Below, piece by piece: positions 1 through 7,291 of a stretch of DNA of 50,411 bases; within the stretch, counting starts at the first letter, position 1, and each line of letters opens with the position of its first letter. The notes under the pieces are model-generated. The model saw only the letters and a program-made list of their open reading frames with translations. It searched no databases and was not told the origin of the DNA. The DNA is taken from contig CAJXVA010000010.1 of NCBI GenBank assembly GCA_913061055.1, forward strand, positions 1 through 50,411, given 5' to 3'. The position numbers and the translations under genes are program-made. This stretch comes from an uncultured Pseudomonadota bacterium. Lineage in GTDB: Bacteria > Myxococcota_A > Polyangia > Nannocystales > Nannocystaceae.

Positions 1-48
1 CGAGATGTAGAGAGGTCTCGTGGGCTCGGAGATGTGTATAAGAGACAG
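1..48 (+). other. Untrimmed Illumina Nextera i7 adapter (artefact)
   Basis: Bases 1-6 match the end of the P7 tail, bases 7-14 read GTAGAGAG, which is the Nextera N707 index, and bases 15-48 match the Nextera read-2 transposase adapter. The adapter ends in the 19-bp Tn5 mosaic end at 30-48. Genomic sequence therefore starts at 49. The order P7 tail, index, adapter, mosaic end is exactly that of a library molecule, so this is not a natural Tn5 end. Confidence 0.97.
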
Positions 49-420
49 GGCGAGTTCTTGGTTGATCGCGGTCGGGCGGAGGAGGCGGTGCCCTTGCTGA
101 CCCGTTGCATCGAGGTCTGGACCCGGCACGACGGTGCCGACTCGGAGGCCCTGGCGGCGCCGCTCACCTCTCGGGGGGAGGGCCTGCTTTCCTTGGGCCG
201 CCAAGACGAGGCCAAGGCCGACCTGCAGCGAGCGCGTGGACTGTTGGCCGAGACCGCGTCACCCGATGAGAAGGGCAGGCTTCTCCTGCTCCTGGCGCGG
301 GCCTTTGTGCAGACGGACCCCGCCCGCGCAGATGCCTTCATCGAGGATGCTCGCGCGCTGAAGATCACCAAGCCCACGCTGGAGAACGAGCTCGCCGCCT
401 GGGTCAGCAACGAGCCCTGA
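49..420 (+). CDS. TPR-type protein, C-terminal fragment (5' end cut by contig edge)
   Basis: About 123 codons of genomic sequence remain, ending in TGA at 418-420. The apparent GTG start at 34 lies inside the adapter and is false. The fragment is made of alternating helices of TPR type: a helix pair with GRAEEAVPLLTRCIEVW, then GEGLLSLGRQDEAKADLQRA, then a third pair rich in Leu, Ala and Arg. This resembles the ends of the long myxobacterial kinase-TPR proteins such as the one at 3914-6781, but it is not a copy of that tail. The N-terminal part, and so the function, is outside the window. The gene converges on the glyoxalase gene with 18 bp between the stops. Confidence 0.75.
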   Translation, partial: GEFLVDRGRAEEAVPLLTRCIEVWTRHDGADSEALAAPLTSRGEGLLSLGRQDEAKADLQRARGLLAETASPDEKGRLLLLLARAFVQTDPARADAFIEDARALKITKPTLENELAAWVSNEP

Positions 421-438
421 TTCGCAGGCCCCCACGGG

Positions 439-858
439 CTACCAGGATCCGGTGTTCTGCATGCTCGACCACGGCTCGGCGGGTGGGAGCGATTCGCCCT
501 TCTGAAGCAGCTCGACCGAGATGCCGTCGGGAGACCGGACAAACGCCATGTGTCCGTCCCGCGGGGGGCGGTTGATGGTCACGCCGGCGGCGTGAAGTCG
601 AGCGCAGGTCTCGTAGATGTTGTCGACCCGGTAGGCGAGGTGGCCAAAGTTACGCCCGCCGGCGTAGGGCTCTTCGTTGTCCCAGTTGTGGGTCAGCTCG
701 ACCTCCGGCGCGCCGGGTTCGGTCGCGAGGAACACGAGGGTGAAGCGCCCCTTGGGCACATCTTTTCGACTCGTCTCCACGAGGCCAAGCTTGTTGACGA
801 AGAAGTCGAGCGCCGCGTCCAGGTCGCGGACGCGGATCATCGTGTGCAGGTACTCCAC
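439..858 (-). CDS. gloA: Lactoylglutathione lyase (glyoxalase I)
   Basis: The 139-residue product is the normal length for a bacterial glyoxalase I of the VOC superfamily, which isomerises the methylglyoxal-glutathione hemithioacetal to S-lactoylglutathione in the cytoplasm. Two beta-alpha-beta-beta-beta modules are visible. The four metal ligands of the E. coli enzyme have clear counterparts: His5 (LHTMIRV), Glu54 (EVELTHNW), His73 (FGHLAYRV) and Glu116 (ISVELLQ). HNWDNE and GRNFGHLAY are family hallmarks. The ATG at 858 is the natural start, since His5 must lie near the N-terminus. The C-terminus has a short extra tail, [15 protein letters not shown]. The next gene, on the same strand, ends 9 bp upstream, so the two are probably cotranscribed. 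Confidence 0.9.
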   Translation of the reverse strand: MEYLHTMIRVRDLDAALDFFVNKLGLVETSRKDVPKGRFTLVFLATEPGAPEVELTHNWDNEEPYAGGRNFGHLAYRVDNIYETCARLHAAGVTINRPPRDGHMAFVRSPDGISVELLQKGESLPPAEPWSSMQNTGSW

Positions 859-867
859 TGCGGCAGG

Positions 868-1476
868 CTACCTGAAGTTGTCGCGCTTCTTGTGGCGACC
901 GTCGCACCACGGCTTGTTCTTTGAGAGTCCGCACCGACACAGCGTTGCGCGAGCGTCGTCTTGGCGCTCGTTCAGCGTGGCGTTGATCTCGAACTTCTGC
1001 TGCACTCGGAGCTCGCCGCCCTCCATGATGTCGATGGCCGGCCCCGCCACCGCCGCTGGCGTTTTGACGTCGGTGGACTCGTAGCTCAGCGCGCCCGACG
1101 GGCACGATTGCACGACGCTTGCGATCTCTGCGGCGGCGTCGGCGTCACCTTCGAGCTCGCGCTTTCGGAGCTCCTTGAGCGGCTTGCAGTAGAAGGCGTG
1201 CATGCACGCGTTGGGGTTGAAGAAGGTTCGGATGCTCTTCCCCTCCCAGACGTGGATGTCCTTGGTGGCCCCCTCGGCGGGCTCGGCGATGAAGCCCGAC
1301 TTGGAGTGGCTGCCATCGCAGAAGGGCGGGTTCTGACTCTCGCCACATCGGCAGACGTAGACATCCTTGCCGGCTTCGACCGCGACCGGCTCGCCGCAGT
1401 AGTTGAGCGTGAGGTCGTCGCCGGAGATCTTGAGAGGACCGTTGTCGAGAACTGTGAGCGAGATCGGCTTGTTCAT
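868..1476 (-). CDS. CDGSH / Fer4_19 / CDGSH iron-sulfur protein
   Basis: The protein has 202 residues from an ATG at 1476; the frame stays open further upstream but overlaps the anti-sigma gene there. It contains three cluster-binding modules in a row. The first is a CDGSH domain (CRCGESQNPPFCDGSH), where three Cys and one His bind a 2Fe-2S cluster. The second is a ferredoxin-like Fer4_19 segment (NPNACMHAFYC then SCPSGALSYE). The third is another CDGSH domain near the C-terminus (CRCGLSKNKPWCDGRH). Proteins of this build are usually annotated as CDGSH iron-sulfur or (4Fe-4S) mono-cluster proteins; their role is thought to be redox or cluster transfer but is unproven. No signal peptide is seen, so it is cytoplasmic. 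It probably forms a unit with the glyoxalase gene downstream. Confidence 0.85.
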   Translation of the reverse strand: MNKPISLTVLDNGPLKISGDDLTLNYCGEPVAVEAGKDVYVCRCGESQNPPFCDGSHSKSGFIAEPAEGATKDIHVWEGKSIRTFFNPNACMHAFYCKPLKELRKRELEGDADAAAEIASVVQSCPSGALSYESTDVKTPAAVAGPAIDIMEGGELRVQQKFEINATLNERQDDARATLCRCGLSKNKPWCDGRHKKRDNFR

Positions 1477-1571
1477 GGTGCGCGCCTGCGAGCCTACGCG
1501 GTCTCGCGGCGCGTGCGCCAGATAGCAGCGTTCCGCCAAGGCGAACGGTTCGCAGCTCCGCGGGCAGGGAC

Positions 1572-2441
1572 TCAGCTGTCTGCGACTTCGCCGTAGCGGG
1601 TCAGCGTGACTTCGACGCTGGTGCAGTCTTCGCGAAGGCTGGGCAGCTCTGGGTCGAACGGCTCGTCGAGATCGAAACTCTCTTCGCAGTACACCGCCAT
1701 CAGCTGCTCGTCGGCGACGTCGGTTGCGAGGCGGTTCGTATGCTCGAGCGTCAGCGCGTGGGGTCCGGAGCGGGCTTCGAGCTGGGTGACCGGCATTAGG
1801 ACTTGAATCGCGGGCTGCGAATCTTCCCCGTCGGTGTCGGCGAGATCGTCCTCGTCGTCGGGCGCGCCCGGATCGGGAGTCTGGTGGGTGGCCGACACGA
1901 CCGCGACGTACCCGGCTTCGTGGGGCGAAACGTGGAGGGTGACCGCGGTGTCCCACGAGACCCGGTCGCCGTGCTCAACCGTGGCGTGGGACGACGACTC
2001 GGCCACGGAGAAGTCCAAAGCCGGCGCGAGCATCGCTGCACCTTCGAGCTCTGCGGTGGTCGTGTAGGGGCTGGCGGTCAGCGTCGTGTCTTCGGCTTCG
2101 CTGCGCTCGACCTGTTGCGGCTCAGGGAGGGCCATCATCAGCAGGGCTGCGGCCGCGGCAACCGTGCCGGCGATGCCAAGCGTGCCGAGCCACTTCTGAG
2201 TCTGCTGCTTATCCGGCTCTGTCGGATGGGGTGCCGGCACGGGGAAGGAGATGGCATCCGAGCGCATCGACGCGACTCGGTTTGCACAGCTCTCGCATGC
2301 TTCCACGTGATCGATCACCGTCTCGCACATTGACGTAGACAGCTCGCCGACCTCAAAGCGGTCGAGGGTGAGCATGGTGAGGTGCCCATCGCGGGCGAAC
2401 AAACCTGCATGCAGCGAACGGACGTTGTCGTGCGTGGTCAC
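1572..2441 (-). CDS. Anti-sigma factor with zinc finger and one membrane segment
   Basis: The 289-residue product starts at a GTG whose first bases overlap the TGA of the sigma factor gene (GTGA), a strong sign of translational coupling. Residues about 40-60 hold the HxxxCxxC zinc-finger signature of ECF anti-sigma factors (HVEACESCANRV). One hydrophobic segment follows at about 85-105 (LGIAGTVAAAAALLMMAL). The remaining 185 residues would lie outside the cytoplasm and form a beta-rich domain with acidic patches (DEDDLADTDGEDS); DUF4384-like is possible but not certain. The inferred job is to hold the ECF sigma at the membrane until an envelope signal releases it. Confidence 0.8.
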   Translation of the reverse strand: MTTHDNVRSLHAGLFARDGHLTMLTLDRFEVGELSTSMCETVIDHVEACESCANRVASMRSDAISFPVPAPHPTEPDKQQTQKWLGTLGIAGTVAAAAALLMMALPEPQQVERSEAEDTTLTASPYTTTAELEGAAMLAPALDFSVAESSSHATVEHGDRVSWDTAVTLHVSPHEAGYVAVVSATHQTPDPGAPDDEDDLADTDGEDSQPAIQVLMPVTQLEARSGPHALTLEHTNRLATDVADEQLMAVYCEESFDLDEPFDPELPSLREDCTSVEVTLTRYGEVADS

Positions 2442-2962
2442 GGGGTGGCTCCTTCGGAGTGGTCGGCGGGGTGGTCGGCGGCCTGGCGGGCGAGGTCGCG
2501 GAGGCGGCCGAGACGGTTGCCCACTGTCCGCGGCGAACAGCCGACGACCCGGGCGACTTCGGCGTGGCTCATGCCATCGACGAAGTAGTGCAGACCGATG
2601 GCGACGTGCTCATCATCGAGCTGGCGCCAGAACTGCTTGAGAAAAGTGACCGTGTCCTGGTCGGCAAGCCCGCAGGGGACCGTCCAGGGAGCCTGCCCGT
2701 GTTCACGCCAAAGCTCGGCCCGACGGTTCGCGTTGCGAAGCCGGTTGAGACAATGGTTGGTCGTGAGCCGGTAGAGCCAAGTGGTCGCTGATGCGTCTTC
2801 CCGAAACCCGCCGATACGCTCGAGGGTTTTCACGAAGACCTCATGCACGACCTCCTCGGCCTCGGCATGCGGGTAGAACCGCAGTACCCACCGAAACACG
2901 CGGGATGCGTGATCAGCGTAGAGCTTGCCGACATCCGTCGGTTGCGCTCCATGAGAAGCCAT
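2438..2962 (-). CDS. ECF-type RNA polymerase sigma factor
   Basis: The product has 174 residues from ATG 2962 (MASHGAQPTDVGKLY). Sigma region 2 is recognisable at about 10-75 (LYADHASRVFRW; EEVVHEVFVKTLERI; TTWLYRLTTNHCLNRLR) and region 4 at about 125-165, with a helix-turn-helix (MSHAEVARVVGCSPRTVGNRLGRLRDLAR). The linker between them is short, as in ECF (group 4) factors. The ORF stays open far upstream, but that stretch has no sigma character. The stop overlaps the GTG of the anti-sigma gene. The 177 bp upstream, shared with a divergent membrane protein gene, should hold the promoter. Confidence 0.88.
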   Translation of the reverse strand: MASHGAQPTDVGKLYADHASRVFRWVLRFYPHAEAEEVVHEVFVKTLERIGGFREDASATTWLYRLTTNHCLNRLRNANRRAELWREHGQAPWTVPCGLADQDTVTFLKQFWRQLDDEHVAIGLHYFVDGMSHAEVARVVGCSPRTVGNRLGRLRDLARQAADHPADHSEGATP

Positions 2963-2989
2963 GCGGACATTAAGACCCCTGAACCCGGG

Positions 2990-3001
2990 GCTTGCGCAAG
3001 C
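2990..3001. promoter_or_regulatory. 12-bp perfect palindrome upstream of the ECF operon
   Basis: The sequence GCTTGCGCAAGC is its own reverse complement and lies 28 bp upstream of the sigma factor start, in the region shared with the divergent membrane protein gene. It follows the near-palindromic stretch CCCCTGAACCCGGGG. It could be an operator or part of a leader hairpin. No binding protein can be named. Confidence 0.3.
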
Positions 3002-3139
3002 GAGGCCCCCACAAACCCCCGAACCGTCCGAATTGGGGGGTGAAGGCCTATGCGTGGCTCTTTGCCGCAGGTTGCGCCCGTCCTTTGGGCCGGTGTCACG
3101 GCATGCAACGAAGCGGCGGCTCGCGCGTCCGTATGTCTG

Positions 3140-3841
3140 ATGGCGTGGCGTTGGCGAGAGTCGTGGGCGGTTCGGGCGTGGTTTGCGGCGAGCGTTGCGG
3201 CTGCCGTCGGCGTCGGCGTGGGGTGGGGCAACTACTTCGCGTTGCCAGGTGCGATGAACATCGACTGGGCGAGCGTCGGCCCGCTGGTGGTCGCGTTTGG
3301 CGGCCTGTGTGCGCTGATGCTGGGCCTGGGGCTTGGCGGCGGCATGGTGCTCGCCTCTCGAAGCCAAGGAGCACAGACCGGCGCGCTTCGGCTCACCCTC
3401 GGCGCGATGATCGGTGGAGCGTTGGCCGGGACCCTGCCGGCTACGTTGGGCATCGGTGGCTTCGCGCAGCTCCACGCGCCGTATGGCGGCACGGCGAACA
3501 TCCTGGGCTCGTGCCTGTTGGCCAGCGCCATCTTCGTGGCCTTGTTCGCGCCGCTGTTGCACCGCGAGCACAGCCTGGGCTTGCTCCTCCGATTTGGGCT
3601 CGCGTCCGCGGCGTCTTGCATCACGGCGGCGACGCTCGGAGGCCTGGCATGGATCTTCGTTCGCGAGCTCGCGTTGGAGCCCAGCTTTGAGGAGATCGCG
3701 ATGCTCGCGGAGGACGTCGGCTTGTGGTCGTTCGCGACGTACGCGGGCGCGGGTCTTGCCCTGCTCATGGGTCTGTTCGTAGGCCTCGCGACGTGGGTCT
3801 ACCTCTCGCTGGTTCTCGCCGTGCGCCGACCGTCGGCCTGA
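3140..3841 (+). CDS. Polytopic inner-membrane protein of unknown function
   Basis: I place the start at ATG 3140 (MAWRWRESWAVRAW), giving 233 residues; the frame is open to 3050 but the extra 30 residues are not membrane-like. Five or six hydrophobic segments are visible: AWFAASVAAAVGVGVGW, GPLVVAFGGLCALMLGLGLG, LTLGAMIGGALAGTLP, ILGSCLLASAIFVALF, a segment around AASCITAATLGGLAWIF, and GAGLALLMGLFVGLATWVYL. They are rich in Gly and Ala. No catalytic motif is visible and I do not recognise the family. It lies alone, divergent from the ECF operon and 72 bp before the kinase gene. Confidence 0.65.
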   Translation: MAWRWRESWAVRAWFAASVAAAVGVGVGWGNYFALPGAMNIDWASVGPLVVAFGGLCALMLGLGLGGGMVLASRSQGAQTGALRLTLGAMIGGALAGTLPATLGIGGFAQLHAPYGGTANILGSCLLASAIFVALFAPLLHREHSLGLLLRFGLASAASCITAATLGGLAWIFVRELALEPSFEEIAMLAEDVGLWSFATYAGAGLALLMGLFVGLATWVYLSLVLAVRRPSA

Positions 3842-3913
3842 GAGTCCCTCGTCGATTGCGGCAATGGCGGGGCGCGCCGCCGACGCTCTCGGCGCCCTGT
3901 TAGTCTTGGCGCG

Positions 3914-6781
3914 GTGCTCGGAGCCGAAGACGCCACGCTACGCGGCGACGCTGTTCCTGCGCCCTCCTCGGGGCCAGGTGCACAGCTGCGCCGTGGCGAG
4001 GCCGTCGGACGCTACGTGGTCCTCGAAGAGCTGGGCGCGGGTGCGATGGGGCGGGTGTACTCCGCCTACGACCCCCACCTCGACCGACGCATCGCGCTCA
4101 AGCAACTACGGCTCGAGCACTACACGGAGGCCTTGCGGGAAGGCGCTCGCCAACGACTCCTTCGCGAGGCGCAAGCACTGGCCCGACTCGGGCACCCCCA
4201 CGTCGTAGGGGTTCATGATGTGATCCTGCAGGGCGAGGATCTGCTCGTCGCGATCGAACACGTCGATGGAACAACGCTCAAGGACTGGGCTGCGGATGAG
4301 CGCCACGATTGGCGCGCCCGGGTCGCCGTCCTGGTCCAGGCCGCACAGGGGCTCAGCGCAGCGCATCGCGCCGGCATCGTGCACCGCGACTTCAAGTCCG
4401 AGAACGTCATGGTCGACACCGAGCGGGGTGCGAAGGTGGTGGACTTCGGACTCGCGCGGGCGCTGACCGCAGACGCCAGTCTCGAGGAGTCGGCGGCTGA
4501 TCTCTGTGCGGTGTCGATGGAGCGGTCCGGCTCCCCTTGGACGACCCAAACCGAAGCGGGCGGAGTCATCGGGACCCCGATGTACATGGCGCCCGAACAG
4601 CTCGCGGGGCACCCAGCCACGCCGGCGTCCGACCAGTACGCCCTGTGCGTCACGGCGTACGAGGTGCTCTTCGGCCGCCGCCCCTTCGACGCACGACCAC
4701 TCGTCGAGCTCTCCGACGACAAGGCCCAGGCCAAGATCCACCCCATTCCGACGGACTCTCCGGTTCCAGGCCGAGTTCGAGACGCGATCCTCCGCGGGCT
4801 CAACCCAAACCCAGAGCTTCGGTTCGAGTCGGTGGAGGACTTGTCGGCCGAGCTTCGGGATCGTGGGCGGCGGAAGACGACGCTGCTGGCCGTGGGTACC
4901 GCATTCCTTGCCGGGACCGTGGGTACTGCCGCCGTTGTGCTCCTCAATGAGGACGATTCTCTGTGCGAATCGGGGGCACTGGAGGCATCGGCGGTGTGGG
5001 ACGACGACGCCCGCGGCAACGTTTCAGCTGCGCTCGCCAGCGCACCGGGCGAGGACAACCGCGTTGCGACCGAGGTCGTCAGTGAACTCGACGGGTATGC
5101 CAACCGGTGGATTGCCGAACGCGACGATGCCTGCGCGGCCACGAGCATCAGGGGCGATCAATCGGCCGAGCTCTTGGACCGCCGGATCGCCTGCTTGGAC
5201 GATCGCAAGAGCGACCTCGTGGCTGCGGTGGCGGTGCTCTCGGTCGCTGATGCCCGCACCCGGGAACGGGCCATCGACGTCGCGATGGGGATACCCACTC
5301 TCGAGGCTTGCTCCGACGTGGCGCGTTTACTGGCTGCGGTCGAGCCCCCTCGCGCTGATGATGAAGCGAGCGTCGCGGAGGTGCGAGCGAGCCTCGCTCG
5401 AGCTCGCAGTCTCAATCGCGCCGGCAAGTACGACGATGCCCTCGCGCATGCGGCCAGTGCCCACCAAGACGCAGTACAGATCGAGTACCGGCCTGCGATC
5501 GCGGAGTCACTCCTGTGGCGCGGCTTTTTCGAGGACCGAACTGGAGATGCTGCGACTGCGATGCAGACCTTGCAGCAAGCCGCATGGCTTGGCCAACGGA
5601 TCGGTCATGACCCTGTCGCCGCACGTGCGATGACCGAGCTGGTCTTCGTTCTCGGGCACCACCTGCGACGGGCACAGGACGCGCTGCTTTGGGCCGAGTT
5701 CGCCGACGCCACCGTGGAACGGTTGGGCGACCCAGTCGAACGCGCCCGGCTGCACAACAATCGCGCCGTTGCGCTGATGGAGGCAGGCCGCCACGAGGAG
5801 GCGCGCAGGGACTACCAAAAGGCAATCGAGCTCCGCACCGAGCTCTTGGGAGCCCGACACCCGGACACGATCACGGCCATGCTCAATCTGGCGAGCGTGG
5901 CCGACCGGACCGGCCAGGTTGAACTCGCCCAGCAGCAGTACGAGAAGGTGCTTCAACTCCGTGACGAGGTCCTCGGTCGAGACCACCCGCGCACGGCCGC
6001 GGTCCTGGTCAACTACGGCGAGTTCCTCTGCCAAACTGGCGAAGCAGATCGTGGACTCCGGCTGATCGAGGCGGCGGTCAAGACGTTTGCGCGTTCGGAT
6101 CCGGAGGGACCCCTTCACGGCACGGCGCTGCAGAATCTCGGAGTTGCGTACTACAGACTGGACCGCCTCGAAGAGTCGATGGCGGCGCTCCAGCGGGCGC
6201 TGGTGATCCGCGAGAAGAGCCTGGGCCCGTCTCACGCCGATGTGCTGTACATGCACGTCAACATTGGGGGGCTTGCGGTCGAGCTGGGGAATCTCGGGGT
6301 TGCGCGCACCGAGCTCACGCTTGCGCTCGAGGGATTGACCGAGGTGCTCGGGCCCGAAGCCGACGACGTCGCCGACGTCTTGATCAGCATCGCAACGCTC
6401 GAGAGCGAAGAAGCTCGACACGAAGAAGCCGCGACCGCATCCGCTCGAGCCCTGAAGATTCGTCGCAAGCTCTTGCCCGCCGGACACAAGGGCATCGGTA
6501 TCGCCTTGTCCTCGTTGGCGCGCGCGCAGCTAGTACTCGGCCAGTTGGTGCCCGCCCAAACGAGCGCAAGAGAGGCGGTCGAGATCTTTTCCAAGGCGGA
6601 GGCTGTCGAGTCCTGGCGCCTCACCCGAGCGCGCTGGGCCGCCGCGCAGGCGGGTCATCAGCTCGGCTCCGCGACGCCTGAGGAGTTCGCGGGTCTCGCC
6701 GAGGCTGCGAATGCTCTGCCGGACGACCGGGATGCGTTGCGCACCCAGATCCGGCGGCTCCTCGAAGAACGCGGCCGGTAG
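3914..6781 (+). CDS. Membrane Ser/Thr protein kinase with C-terminal TPR array
   Basis: The 955-residue protein starts with GTG at 3914. A Hanks-type kinase domain occupies about residues 33-310: Gly-rich loop GAGAMGRVYSAY, Lys63 in ALKQL, Glu85, catalytic loop HRDFKSEN (157-164), DFG 177-179, and APEQ in the P+1 region. Residues 323-344 form one membrane helix (TLLAVGTAFLAGTVGTAAVVLL), so the rest lies outside the cytoplasm. That part has a helical segment and then about seven TPR/Kinesin-light-chain-like repeats (RRDYQKAIELRTELLGARHPDT and relatives). Such proteins are signal-transducing kinases with TPRs as sensor or scaffold. The last 118 codons are duplicated at 9138-9493. A tRNA-like gene follows immediately on the other strand. 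Confidence 0.92.
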   Translation: MLGAEDATLRGDAVPAPSSGPGAQLRRGEAVGRYVVLEELGAGAMGRVYSAYDPHLDRRIALKQLRLEHYTEALREGARQRLLREAQALARLGHPHVVGVHDVILQGEDLLVAIEHVDGTTLKDWAADERHDWRARVAVLVQAAQGLSAAHRAGIVHRDFKSENVMVDTERGAKVVDFGLARALTADASLEESAADLCAVSMERSGSPWTTQTEAGGVIGTPMYMAPEQLAGHPATPASDQYALCVTAYEVLFGRRPFDARPLVELSDDKAQAKIHPIPTDSPVPGRVRDAILRGLNPNPELRFESVEDLSAELRDRGRRKTTLLAVGTAFLAGTVGTAAVVLLNEDDSLCESGALEASAVWDDDARGNVSAALASAPGEDNRVATEVVSELDGYANRWIAERDDACAATSIRGDQSAELLDRRIACLDDRKSDLVAAVAVLSVADARTRERAIDVAMGIPTLEACSDVARLLAAVEPPRADDEASVAEVRASLARARSLNRAGKYDDALAHAASAHQDAVQIEYRPAIAESLLWRGFFEDRTGDAATAMQTLQQAAWLGQRIGHDPVAARAMTELVFVLGHHLRRAQDALLWAEFADATVERLGDPVERARLHNNRAVALMEAGRHEEARRDYQKAIELRTELLGARHPDTITAMLNLASVADRTGQVELAQQQYEKVLQLRDEVLGRDHPRTAAVLVNYGEFLCQTGEADRGLRLIEAAVKTFARSDPEGPLHGTALQNLGVAYYRLDRLEESMAALQRALVIREKSLGPSHADVLYMHVNIGGLAVELGNLGVARTELTLALEGLTEVLGPEADDVADVLISIATLESEEARHEEAATASARALKIRRKLLPAGHKGIGIALSSLARAQLVLGQLVPAQTSAREAVEIFSKAEAVESWRLTRARWAAAQAGHQLGSATPEEFAGLAEAANALPDDRDALRTQIRRLLEERGR

Positions 6782-6783
6782 TG
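6428..6783 (+). repeat. Direct repeat copy A (tail of the kinase-TPR gene)
   Basis: These 356 bp encode the last TPR units and the stop codon of the kinase gene and recur at 9138-9493 with a constant offset of 2710 bp and no gaps. I counted about 25 mismatches, so identity is about 93%. Most differences are at third codon positions, and both copies keep the frame open. Homology ends two bases after the stop codon, where the tRNA-like gene region begins. Confidence 0.95.
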
Positions 6784-6788
6784 GACTC

Positions 6789-6866
6789 TGGTGCCTCGGG
6801 TTGGAATCGAACCAACACCTCCGGTTCTTCAAACCGGCGCTTGCGTACCAAGTCAGCTTCCAAGGC
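6789..6866 (-). tRNA. tRNA-Phe(GAA)-like gene, divergent or degenerate
   Basis: On the minus strand a 78-nt cloverleaf can be drawn, including an encoded 3' CCA. The acceptor stem is GCCTTGG/CCGAGGC with one G-U pair, the anticodon stem is CCGGT/ACCGG with loop TTGAAGA (anticodon GAA), the variable loop has 4 nt, and the T arm is GTTGG-TTCGATT-CCAAC. The 3' half is canonical. The 5' half is not: position 8 is A rather than the near-universal U, the D loop has 11 nt, the D stem has a G-A mismatch, and position 37 is G where Phe tRNAs nearly always have A. It starts 8 bp after the kinase stop. It may be a divergent element-borne tRNA or a decayed tRNA gene. Confidence 0.6.
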
Positions 6867-6940
6867 GTGCGAATTGAGCGTGCCGAGGCGACCGGGTTCC
6901 ACGGACCGCTTCGACTGACGGGCTCGACGGTGTTGCTTTC

Positions 6941-7258
6941 TCAGTCCGCCTGAATCCAGGCCTCGCGGAACTCGCTGGGGTTGAGGTCGCCGAGCCCGCT
7001 GTGGGGCCGGCTGAGCTCCTCGAACTCGGCTGTGGTCGCTGCTCCCACCAGGCCCTTCCCGCCGTCGATTTTGGCTTGCTTCACCAAGTCCGCCAGGGAC
7101 GAGTGGTACAGGTCCTGGCTCGTCGCGACATCGTTGATGCTGCGGCCTTCCTGGACGACGAGCCGCACCGCTTCGGCCTTGAACTCAGGCTCGAACTCTC
7201 TTCTCTTCCGTTTGGACACTTTGGACTCCGATTCTCTCGCAAGTTCGGCGTCCACCAA
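6941..7258 (-). pseudogene. IS3-family transposase remnant (OrfA start fused to OrfB end)
   Basis: The first 75 or so residues of this 105-codon frame match an IS3-family OrfA: KRKRREFEPEFKAEAVRLV, VQEGRSINDVA, then SLADLVKQAKID. That is the helix-turn-helix and the start of the leucine zipper. At EELSR the protein changes abruptly into RPHSGLGDLNPSEFREAW, which is the usual C-terminal end of OrfB (the integrase protein). The DDE catalytic core between them is missing. The simplest reading is an internal deletion that joined the two ends in frame. No clear terminal inverted repeats were found. The remnant cannot transpose by itself. Confidence 0.8.
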
Positions 7259-7291
7259 AACGCGTCAAGTCCACACGTCGCCGCCAACGCA

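Noticed and set aside
34..48. GTG start and first residues of a 128-codon frame
   Set aside because: They lie in the sequencing adapter; the true gene starts left of the contig end.
6711..6953. 80-codon plus-strand frame reading LESNQHLRFFKPAL
   Set aside because: This is the well-known spurious protein read from the opposite strand of a tRNA gene.
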